NCBI GenBank assembly: GCA_916610825.1
Contig: OU744453.1
Span: 8,593,845-8,657,844, forward strand
Direction of reading: 5' to 3'
Source: Haliclystus octoradiatus
Lineage: Eukaryota; Cnidaria; Staurozoa; Stauromedusae; Haliclystidae
Length of the DNA stretch: 64,000 bases
The translations under genes were made by a program, and so were the position numbers. Shown piece by piece: positions 13,597-23,351 of the stretch. Under the pieces are notes generated by a model that saw nothing but the letters and a program-made list of their open reading frames with translations, did no database searches and was not told the origin of the DNA. How positions within the stretch are numbered: position 1 is the stretch's first letter; each line of letters begins with the position of its first letter.

Positions 13597-14955
13597 CCCG
13601 CTAAACACATTACGTTGTTTCGGATCCGGAATGACGTCGGAAATATTCGGTCGGAAAGACGAAGTTCTGTGGACACTACAATACGTCATTGCGACCAAAT
13701 TTTCCGACCAGTTCCGACTAATTTCCGGCCAAATTTAGACGCATTTCTGTCCAAATTTCCACCAAAATGATAAATTTCGGATCAAATTTCGACCAAATTC
13801 CGTTCAAGTTCAGACTAACTCCGAAAAAAATGTGTACGGCTACCGTCATTACGGATATCCAAGCCTGTTCCTCAGAAGTAGCATCAATAAGCCTCGTTTT
13901 GGCGACAAATAAGATTGATTTTTATAAATAAAGCAACAAAATGTAGACAATATGCAATAGATTATAAAACATTTATGAGAAAAATCAATCAATTAATAAT
14001 AATGTTAATTAACGTATATGATAATATATAAAAATGTTCTGTATGAATCATATACAGTAACAATTCCAAAAATGTCCTCTCATTTCTCTATAGACTATAC
14101 ATCATTTGGCGTCTCAGCTATTCTCTATATAATTGGCAAATTGTAGATTGACTGAAAGTAGGCCATATCGAGTTGAGATTAAATCATTCCAGATGTGTAA
14201 TTGAGACGTTGTAATTAGCAAAGCCTGACATAAAGTTTGCATTTTTTGAATCAAATTAAAAGTACTACAAAATTTGAAATTACATCTAAATTAAAGCTAA
14301 ATAGTACATGAAATTCACCGGTTATAAATCACTACGATGGTTGCTCTGCAGCTCTGCCATAATTATGAAATCTTTCATTATTTGAATTTAATTATATTTA
14401 AGTTTCAAGTTAAAACCATACTTAATCTTCGTCTCGGCTATTTGTTTTGTGATATTAAATAAAGCTTTTTTCTTCCTCAAAGTCATGAAAACGTGGCTCA
14501 AGATTCCCGCGGAAATCAATGTAGTACCCAGTTTCCTTTTGAGACTTCGGCTATTTGATATTTGGTTACGGAAATTGCGAGAAGTAAAGCTATTGCTGAA
14601 ATCTTGAACAAAATCATAAATTGGAGGAAACAAGGGAATATATCAACAGAATAGAGTCAAAGGATACAAGGGTATTGACATTAAGGAGTATTAATCTAAT
14701 GTTTCGATAAAATTGAAGGAATAATTTTCCGACCGGGTTCCGGCCAATTCCGACCCAATATTTCCGACTAAATTCCGACTGACTTCCGACAGGCAAACTT
14801 TCCGAATAAATTTCGACGGAGTTCCGACCAGTTGAATCTATCCGACGAAATTTCGACGGAGTTCCGACCAATTAACTTTATCCGACCACGTTCCGACCAG
14901 TTCCGACTTACATGGTGGTCGGATTTGTTCGGAACGACGTCATGTGTTTAGCGGG
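13597..14955. mobile_element. 1.36-kb TIR transposon with sub-terminal TTCCGAC array (copy 3)
   Basis: Third tandem copy of the element described at 4421-5779, with the same termini, the same TTCCGAC-rich sub-terminal regions and the same TA borders. Confidence 0.75.
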
Positions 14956-16416
14956 TAATTATATACATACGTAAATCAAACTCAAAATCAATCAAGTATA
15001 GGACTTTTAGACCGGGGTGTGATTTACTGCACGTGCACGATCTGATAATGGAAATTGCAATTCCTAGAAGTTACATATTCCTAATTCATTATGCCCAGCA
15101 TTTCCTTTTCAAAAGTTTCCTTCTCCTTAACAATTTCCACTGGAAAAACTAATTGCTACCCTTCCATCCTTATTGCGTTGTTACCACGAGAACAACTGAA
15201 AATGATATTAAAAGGTTTGCAATGGGGTCCTATTTATGAGGTTCAATAAAATCAGTAAAATAATTAGAATGGGAAACAAAGCCGTTTTAAAAGACTAACT
15301 GGATATTTAAGAAACATTAAAGAGACTAATAATATTTTTACTGGACTATTGCTACATTTTAAAAGAGGTATTGCTAAGTGCACTATGAAAATGACTCTTT
15401 AAAGACATTATTACACATTTCGTTTATGTTCGTCTGAATAATAGTTTAAACTTGAATTTCTAATGATTTTAAATATCCAGTACCATTTTTAACTTTTAAT
15501 CTTGCTTATTTTAATTTCACTTATTTGAAAAGTTTGGAATATGTTTTTGTATTAGATCCTGACTTCATCCCTAAGCTACCTTTCAAGGATCATGGATCTA
15601 GCAACCATTGTAAGCAGGCTTTTTATCTTGAATTTGACTAGTTTAATTTCGATGATGTTTGCAAAAAATTTCCCTAATTTTCGTTGTTCAGAATAAATTA
15701 TTGTTGTTATTGGTGTTTACTATTAAACATCTTTTATATTTTGATAATAATTATCAAATGTTTTTAACAATTTTATAATCAAAAATAGTAAATGCCTAGG
15801 TTTGTTAAGAAGGAGATGCGAGCATTAAAATTTAAAGTTATTAACGTTCATGATTTGAATTTTCGATCTCATTGTCGACTGCAGTTGCAAAAGAACCACA
15901 AATAAAACAGTTTTATTTTTTATTGGTATAGCGAAAATAATACTAATTAAGCAAAAACAATCCGGTTTATTAATGCAAAATGGTTACGAAACGGCAAGTT
16001 TTGGTGGATGAAGGAATGTGACGTCATAATCCGGACAAAGTGAGAAATCTACTACTGTACTATCATGACTTGATATCCAAAACCGTTCATCCATCAATTC
16101 GTCATTTTTTATCCAAATTTTTTGTGAATAGTATAATAAGAACCGCTGATTTTTAAACGAGACTAAGGGTAAAATTTTGTTTCTTTTTTCGGTTTGTCCT
16201 TTTTGTAGTGAAACAAAACAAATCTTTTCCATATCTTTCTCTCGCGGTTCCCGACCGCAAACGAACAAAAGTTCTCAGCCAGGCCGATCTACACTTTAGA
16301 GAAGTTTTGTTTTGAGTCTGCACGCAGGCTACACGTGCACACTGTTTTTGCCAAAGACCTTCAAAGTGCTCGTTCACATCAAAACGAAAAGGTTCACTCG
16401 TCTTTACCAAAGTCTC

Positions 16417-18560
16417 ACCAAAAAGTAGGCAGCATTCACTTGGAAATGTATATATATATATATATTTGATATTTAGAGAAGAAACCTCATTCATATATAA
16501 ACGGCTTAGATCATCACTCGAGCATCAAAGTAGTGTTATTTTTATTTATCAAATCTTCGTTCTTTTATTTCGTCTGTCATGCATCATCAACTGTTGCTTG
16601 TGTTATTATCACCAGATATAAGACGGTAAAATCGCATTCAGTGTGCATTTATTTGAATTAACAAACACTTTAAATGGACCTATTAACGCTTTACCAATTC
16701 TAGATTTGGATTTATTCTGGTAAATCAGAATTCAAATTTAATAAAGTTGCCGTTTAAATGAAATATTTTACGCATCGATCACGCATGCTACGACAGTTTA
16801 CGTCGAGGCGTATAATTTTCTAAAAAACCGAAAAGCAATTTATGATTCCTTTTGCATTGATTAACAAATATTTACTTGGACAAATGATTAATCATGCAGT
16901 TTGTGTGAAGGCAATGAACGATATTGATGTAGTAGCTATATTTAGCTATATATTTTATCCCATTGATCAGCGAAGACAGTGAATGTAGTTTTTGTAGAAT
17001 CATGGTAGAATCATAGCTACAACAAATTTGATCCTATAATAGGCCATATGATTTGCGAGAAAATAACGTGGATAATTTGCTAATAAATGGTACATCATAC
17101 AACTCTTTCCACTTATTTTCCAACTTGTTTGAAACTTTATGTGTGTTATTTGAAATTCAAATAATTTGCTAAGCTAGTCTACCATCCTTGTTCCTTCTCG
17201 CTTCGACACTCGAACCATGCTCGAACGTAGACAAAAACAACATAAATTGATATAAATATTTCAGAGCGATTTCCATTGATGAATATTTCAGGTCACCGTA
17301 ATAAGTTTTTTGAAGTCAGCCTTCAATATTTTGAACAGGAACAGCAGTGCTAATGGAAATGATTACATTTAAATTTGACGTTCAACGATACCAATAATTA
17401 CAAAAAATGCTAAAGTCTCCATTGTTTAGCGGAGTGTGATTTTGTTCTGTCCGGGAAATGACGTCATAATATAGCAAGCCAATCACAAATCGTTTTGACG
17501 TTCTACGAAATTCCTGGATTTAAAACTCAAAATTGAAGGGTTTTTGGAAATTTTTTTGGAATTTTTATCAGTTTTATGGAATTCTGCGGGTATGATATAT
17601 CCGAAACACGAATAAAATCAACTTTGAAATTTTTAGTGGACCTGCCTATTAGGTCGCGACAATATGTCGAGACAATAGCATCTCCAAGGTTTAAAGACTG
17701 ACGTGATAGAAAAACTCTTTTTTACAAATTTTTGATTTTTCAAAATAAAGATTTACTACAATTTAGATTTTTATACAATACGTTTATTATAAAAAAGGTG
17801 CGAATAATTAGAAAGAGGACAACGAAATGCAAAGAAGTCTTCATCTAATCAAGTTGATAGCGTTAAAGTCTCTAAATTATGAAGACATATTTAAACAAAC
17901 TTGTTGCGATGAATTCGTAATATTTCTCAAAACGCAGTTGTTCTTGAATATTTCATGGGATTAATAAAGGTATGGATTAATAATAAAACAATTATCAATC
18001 TCGATTTTGCATGACACTGAGAATTATCAGCCTACGGCTTCCGCGGATAACACGTGCCTCGGCCTGATAATTCTCAGTGTCGTGCTCAATCTCGTTCGAT
18101 CATTGTTAATTATCCTTCTGATATGATATGTGATAAGTACTCACTTTGTACCATCTTCCTGATGACTTTGGAATTGTTGAGGCTCAATAATTGATACATT
18201 TAATTTCATTTTAAAATAAAATAATTATACAAAAGAATTTTAACGATGTTAAACTTTGATACGGCTAAAATGTCTATTTTCTTGTTTTATTCGTTATGCT
18301 ATATGAATAACCCTTTTTTTTATCAAACAGGAATTAAGACTAAAACCACCAGATGTGATCAGTAAGTATAATCATTGTACCATTCGGGTTCACATTAAAT
18401 TATTTTGATAAATTCTCTATTAATTTCAAATTCGTGGAGTTTTACATCATTTGCTTGCTGTCTTCAATAATAAAACTCAATCTCAATATATATATATATA
18501 TAATAAAGTAATTGTGTGGGCAAAACATCAATTTGAGTGCTCAATGCTAAAAGCAGAGCA
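16417..18560. other. AT-rich spacer between tandem array and Penelope block
   Basis: This is the unique right flank of the array. A (TA)n tract lies near 16447-16464. A TATA-like stretch, TATATAAACGG at about 16494, could be a plus-strand core promoter, but only a 16-codon frame follows (ATG at 16579), so no gene is called. A hairpin at 18013-18081 is listed separately, and another (TA)n tract lies near 18487-18502. Confidence 0.45.
18013..18081. repeat. 18-bp perfect inverted repeat, GC-rich loop
   Basis: GACACTGAGAATTATCAG (18013-18030) is matched exactly by its reverse complement CTGATAATTCTCAGTGTC (18064-18081). The 33-nt loop is notably GC-rich for this window and contains CCGCGG and CACGTG. 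It may be a hairpin-type miniature element or a structured site. No gene is attached. Confidence 0.8.
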
Positions 18561-18713
18561 ATATAAATAGTAGATCAAAGATCACGAGTTTATTCCGTTA
18601 CTCTGAGTTTCGGTGTGCTCAAGTATATACATGAATTAATCTTAATGAAGCGTTTCTATTGTTTAAATATATTTATTACATTCTATTGTATTATCGATGC
18701 TATTGTTAAATAT

Positions 18714-20130
18714 CTACTTGTTATTCTTATAGTTTCTTAAATAATATTTGTTCTCGTGGCGGCACTTAGAAATGAGTTCCGTTCTTTTATTTAGTAAATT
18801 GTCATGTTTATAATAAATTATATGGAATTTCTCCGTTAGGCATAGGTTACATTTTTTAGTTTTGTTACTATAGGCAGCCGCTGTGGCTAGTATTGACCAT
18901 TTTATGCTGTAATTGATATGCTTCTCTTTGAGCTTCCAAATGTGTTTGGATAACTCTGTGCTGTTTGCATATTTCTTTGTTTTGAAGGACATCTTATGTT
19001 GGGCTGCGCGCTGCTTGAAAGTGCCTTCCGTCAAACCGATGTAGTTTTGGCCTACGCTGTTATGTGCCGTTGTGACGTTGGCCTTGTAAACGAGACTTGA
19101 GGATAGTCATTTTTTGTCCAATGGGCAATTGTCTTTGTTGCGGCAGTTGCAAGTCTTTTTAGGTTTAGTGCTGCCATTGTCACTTAGGACTTTATTGTTA
19201 TGGCTTCTAATTATAGTTTCGACATTAGCCGTACAGCTGTAGGATACCTTGACATTATTTCTATTAAAAATTTTGTGGGGTCTATGGGCCTTCGGAAAGT
19301 GTTTGTCAATCATCGTTAAAAATTTCTTTGCAATGTTGGTATCCACATTTTGGCTGAACGGCGGGTTAAACCAGATTATATTCCTTTTTCTGTTAATGAC
19401 CGGCGTTGTTGAAGGGCTGCGTTGCTTGTAGGTGAACTCTAGGTTATGCCCGCTGGATTTCAATGCAGATACGTATGGGCCTTTACAATTATCGAAGACA
19501 TCCTGATTGATGGATAGATCGGAGATTCTTTGACTTACTGCTATCGGTATCTGCTTGATAATTCTCCGGGGATGATTAGATTCTGCGTTAATGTAGTCCG
19601 TTACTTTTGAAGATTTTCACAATACCTTCTCTAGTTCTTTCCGCTTGTGGTCCTGACGTATTCTTTAATAATGCAATACCGTCATCTCTGTATAGGCCAA
19701 CGTTTTTTATACCATACTTTTTCGCAATTTTTTCTAATAAGAAGAGGCCGACTAGTTCGCAGATTTCAGCCCCATCGTAGCTACCCATCGTAACGTCAAA
19801 TAAATTGCCATTATTTTTCTTCATCCAAGCAGTGTTGTTGTCAAATAGCAGTGACTTTCTCGCGTGCATTATAGTTTTTATTTCCTCGGTGGTGATGTTA
19901 ATAAACTTTTTTGCGTATTTAATTGCATTGAGGAGAAGGCTTTCCGTGATAGATGGGTAGTAGTTTTCTATGTCGAAGGTGATAAATGAGCATTTCTTTT
20001 TGTTTTCTATAGCCTTAAACCAGTCTATAACGGCAGTGGTGTTTTTCCATTGATTAAGCCCGGTTTTGTCTTTTATGCTGGTATTAATATTGTCTAGTAT
20101 TTGCTTACTTACGATTCCTAATTCCTTACG
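18714..20130 (-). pseudogene. Penelope-like RT + GIY-YIG endonuclease, broken (minus arm)
   Basis: Reading down the minus strand: RT with a catalytic Asp motif (FITFDIENYYPSI), the VTMGSYDGAEICELVGL motif and GLYRDDG; then a connector; then a Cys motif (CNCR-x5-CPLDKK); then a GIY-YIG nuclease with NYIGLTEGTFKQR and the C-terminal SKCRHENKYYLRNYK. It is not functional. The 5' part is missing. An internal deletion near 19601 joins KSNGL directly to INAESNHP and shifts the frame. A TGA at 19107-19109 replaces a Cys codon of the Cys motif. The intact protein of this group would both cut target DNA and reverse-transcribe. Confidence 0.85.
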
Positions 20131-20133
20131 ATT

Positions 20134-21120
20134 ACGTTGGCCTATACAGAGATGACTGTATTGCATTATTAAAGAATACGTCAGGACCACAAGCGGAAAG
20201 AACTAGAGAAGGTATTGTGAAAATCTTCAAAAGTAACGGACTACATTAACGCAGAATCTAATCATCCCCGGAGAATTATCAAGCAGATACCGATAGCAGT
20301 AAGTCAAAGAATCTCCGATCTATCCATCAATCAGGATGTCTTCGATAATTGTAAAGGCCCATACGTATCTGCATTGAAATCCAGCGGGCATAACCCAGAG
20401 TTCACCTACAAGCAACGCAGCCCTTCAACAACGCCGGTCATTAACAGAAAAAGGAATATAATCTGGTTTAACCCGCCGTTCAGCCAAAATGTGGATACCA
20501 ACATTGCAAAGAAATTTTTAACGATGATTGACAAACACTTTCCGAAGGCCCATAGACCCCACAAAATTTTTAATAGAAATAATGTCAAGGTATCCTACAG
20601 CTGTATGGCTAATGTCGAAACTATAATTAGAAGCCATAACAATAAAGTCCTAAGTGACAATGGCAGCACTAAACCTAAAAAGACTTGCAACTGCCGCAAC
20701 AAAGACAATTGCCCATTGGACAAAAAATGCCTATCCTCAAGTCTCGTTTACAAGGCCAACGTCACAACGGCACATGACAGCGTAGGCCAAAACTACATCG
20801 GTTTGACGGAAGGCACTTTCAAGCAGCGCGCAGCCCAACATAAGATGTCCTTCAAAACAAAGAAATATGCAAACAGCACAGAGTTATCCAAACACATTTG
20901 GAAGCTCAAAGAGAAGCATATCAATTACAGCATAAAATGGTCAATACTAGCCACAGCGGCTGCCTATAGTAACAAAACTAAAAAATGTAACCTATGCCTA
21001 ACGGAGAAATTCCATATAATTTATTATAAACATGAAAATTTACTAAATAAAAGAACGGAACTCATTTCTAAGTGCCGCCACGAGAACAAATATTATTTAA
21101 GAAACTATAAGAATAACTAG
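20134..21120 (+). pseudogene. Penelope-like GIY-YIG fragment (plus arm)
   Basis: It begins just before the RT active-site YRDD (here followed by Cys where the other arm has Gly), so the rest of the RT is absent. The same internal frameshifting deletion as in the minus arm is present near 20240. After it, 20374-21120 is an open 248-residue frame holding the connector, the Cys motif CNCR-x5-CPLDKKC with all cysteines intact, and the GIY-YIG nuclease domain (NYIGLTEGTFKQR). The endonuclease module is thus whole while the RT is not. Confidence 0.85.
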
Positions 21121-21243
21121 TAGATATTTAACAATAGCATCGATAATACAATAGAATATAATAAATATATTTAAACAATAGAAACGCTTCATTAAGTCAT
21201 GTATAGATTTGAGCACACCGTAATGATTTTTCATTTAATAAAA

Positions 21244-21283
21244 CCGTCTGAAGAGCGTCTTTACGCGAAACTCAGAGTAACGG
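21244..21283 (+). ncRNA. hammerhead ribozyme in Penelope-like 3' tail
   Basis: All core parts are visible: helix I CCGT (21244-21247) with ACGG (21280-21283); core CTGAAGA (21248-21254, matching CUGANGA); helix II GCGT/ACGC with loop CTTT (21255-21266); GAA (21267-21269); a minimal helix III AC/GT with loop TCAGA; and cleavage triplet GTA (21277-21279). Hammerhead motifs with very short helix III are established in Penelope-like retroelements. It lies about 125 nt after the stop codon. The minus arm has lost this core through a deletion of about 46 bp, leaving only the GAAACTCAGAGTAACGG part. Confidence 0.85.
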
Positions 21284-21452
21284 AATAAACTCGTGATCTT
21301 TGATCTACTATTTATATATATATTAACTATTAACTACTATATATATATATATATATAGTATTAGATATTATCTAATAGCAGTAAAACAGTGCTCAATGTC
21401 AGTTGACAGAGCTGTAAATATAATAAAGAAGTCAAAGACTACACATTTTGAT

Positions 21453-21495
21453 ACTGTTACTTAAAGTTTCACGCTTTATGCGATCCTCAGACAGT
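21453..21495 (-). ncRNA. hammerhead ribozyme, Penelope-like element 2 minus arm
   Basis: On the minus strand: helix I ACTGT with ACAGT (5 bp, perfect); core CTGAGGA; helix II CGC/GCG with loop ATAAA, closed next to the core by a U-U apposition; then GAAAC; a loop TTTAA closed by AC/GT; and cleavage triplet GTA. The U-U pair at the base of helix II is unusual and may weaken activity. It lies about 145 nt after the stop codon, as in the plus arm. Confidence 0.78.
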
Positions 21496-21637
21496 TAAAA
21501 CTAATCAATAAAATACATTATACCTCATAATTAAACTTACAAAACGCGGCTATTGTTAAATAATATAAAGGCTATTGTTTTGTTAGATGCGATAATTCTT
21601 TGTAGTTATTTCCTATGCGGTAGTTAGTTATTACAGA

Positions 21638-23315
21638 TTATGTTTTAGTGGATTTATAATTAGAAAAATAAAATTTATTTTCATGCCTACACTTAGAGAT
21701 TAATTCTGATTTTTTATTTAATAGTTCTTTTTTTGCGCATATTATATGGTACTTTTCAGCTAAGCATAACTGGCATCTCTTTGATTTGTTGCTATATGTC
21801 TTGGCTGTAGATAGTGCAGTCCATTCAATTTGGTATTCAATGGCTTCATTTTTTAATTCCCAAATATATTTTGACAGCTGAGTGTTGTTCGTTTGTTTTT
21901 CATGTCTGAATGTGCTCATGTGCTGTGTGTGGCGTGTCTTGCATGTTCCTTCTGTAAGGCCGATGTAATTCTTTTCCACCTGGTCTCCTGTCGTGACTTT
22001 TGCATTATAAATTACGCTTTCCATTAGACATTTGTTATTAAAGGGGCAATTTTCTTTTACGCGGCAATTGCATAGTTTGGTACTTTCGGTGTCATCCTTT
22101 TCTGTATTGATTAGATTTTTGTTGTGATTAGTAATTATCGTTTTCATGTTTGAAGTGCAGCTGTAGCTGACTTTGAGTGTGTTTGAGTTGAAAATTTTGT
22201 GTAGAGTGTGCGATGGCGGAAAGTGCTTCTTGACTAGACTGAGAAATGTTCGGCCGATGTTTGTTTTAACGCTTTTATTGAAGGGTGGGTTGAACCAAGT
22301 AATTTTCCTGCGTCGGTTTCTTTTTTTATTGTTTGATGGTGTGGTTCTTGGTTGGTAGTCGAAGTTTGTTTCATGGCCACTAGCTACTAAGGCGTCTTCG
22401 TATGTAGGTTTATTATTTTTGAAAATGGTTTCATTTGACGACAAATCGGAAATTCGTTGATTGATTGCTAATGGGATGTGTTTCAAGATTGTTGGTGGGT
22501 GATTAGATTTAGTGTTGATATATATAGGTTGGTCGTTTGGTTTTCTGTACGGCTGAAAGGTATCATTGGTTAAGTTGAAAGTAATGTCTAAGAAGTCGAC
22601 GGATTTAAGGTTAGTTTTTGTTGTGATTTTTAGGCCAATTTCCTTAAAAATTTTCGTAATTCTTTTCTTGCACCTTTCGGCTTGAGGACCGGACTTGTTT
22701 TTCATGACTGCCAGGCCATCATCTCTGTAAAGGCCAATGTTATTGTCACCATATACTTTCCCAAGTTTGTCTAATATAAAAAGCCCCACTAATTCGCATA
22801 TTTCTGCTCCGTCGTAACTTCCCATTGTTACGTCAAACAGATTGGAATGGTCTTTCTTTGTCCATGCTACTCCTTTGTTGAATAAGACCGACTGCCTCGC
22901 GTGCATGACGATTTTGATGTCGTTGTCCGATATCGGAGTGAAGTTTTGAGCAAAAATGATTGCCTTTTTCAATAGTTTTTCAGAGATCATAGGATAGAAG
23001 CTTTCTATGTCGAAAGTCATAAAGGATAGCTGCTGCTTGTTTTTTAATGCCTTAAACCAATTTATAACAGAGGAAGAATTTTTCCATTGGTTTACTTTGG
23101 TTACATTTTTTACGTTGGTAATTACTTTCTCTAATATCTTTTTGCTAACAATACCGATTTCACTTTTAGCCGGGTTGATTAGTCTACAAGTAGGGTTATT
23201 TGAGAAATTGTCCTTGTGATCTTTCATGGTAATAAAGGCCGGCTGTTGTGCGATAATTTCTGCCCTCTTGTCAATTTTTAGTTCCTCGCTGATCTTTTTG
23301 CCATCTGTATTAATT
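21638..23315 (-). CDS. Penelope-like RT + GIY-YIG endonuclease (minus arm, 5'-truncated)
   Basis: Uninterrupted frame. In order: conserved block ITMKDHKDNF and CRLINPAKSE (RT motifs 1-2); catalytic FMTFDIESFYPMI; VTMGSYDGAEICELVGL; active-site LYRDDG; SGPQAER; connector with WFNPPFN; Cys motif CNCRVKENCPFNNKC; GIY-YIG core NYIGLTEGTCKTRHTQH; and C-terminal SKCRHENKFYFSNYK. The N-terminal portion of a full element is absent. The frame runs on through the palindrome centre to about 23440, but those extra codons are antisense of the other arm and not genuine. TGC (Cys) replaces the Phe seen in the plus arm after GLTEGT. Confidence 0.88.
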
Positions 23316-23351
23316 AATCGATAAAATTCGATAAAATTAACAGTCGATAAA

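Larger units (their letters stand above)
2653..16416. repeat. three exact tandem copies of a 4,588-bp unit
   Basis: The units are 2653-7240, 7241-11828 and 11829-16416. Each begins ATTTTTCACATCTTTTTT and ends CTTTACCAAAGTCTC. All landmarks recur at a constant offset of 4,588 bp: the gene starts at 3749, 8337 and 12925, and the embedded element starts at 4421, 9009 and 13597. Every stretch I compared was identical, including six reading frames of 60-120 codons. The array ends after a whole number of units: at 16417 the sequence leaves the repeat (CTCACC instead of CTCATT). Each unit holds a small gene, a transposon and about 1.4 kb of AT-rich DNA. The lack of any difference implies very recent amplification, homogenisation, or an assembly error. 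Confidence 0.97.
18561..21316. mobile_element. Penelope-like element 1: head-to-head inverted dimer
   Basis: Two 5'-truncated copies of one Penelope-like retroelement face away from each other: a minus-strand arm (18561-about 20130) and a plus-strand arm (about 20131-21316). The arms meet inside the reverse transcriptase region. The minus arm reaches further 5' (starting near ELGIVSKQ), while the plus arm starts just before the YRDD motif. Both tails end GATCTTTGATCTACTATTTA, and the plus arm runs into a (TA)n tract. The arms differ by several substitutions and by an indel in the tail, so they are not a simple copying artefact. Inverted partial copies are a known habit of Penelope-like elements. 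Confidence 0.85.

Noticed and set aside
16579..16629. Short signal-like start (MHHQLLLVLL) after a TATA-like box
   Set aside because: Only 16 codons, a weak donor and no following exon found.
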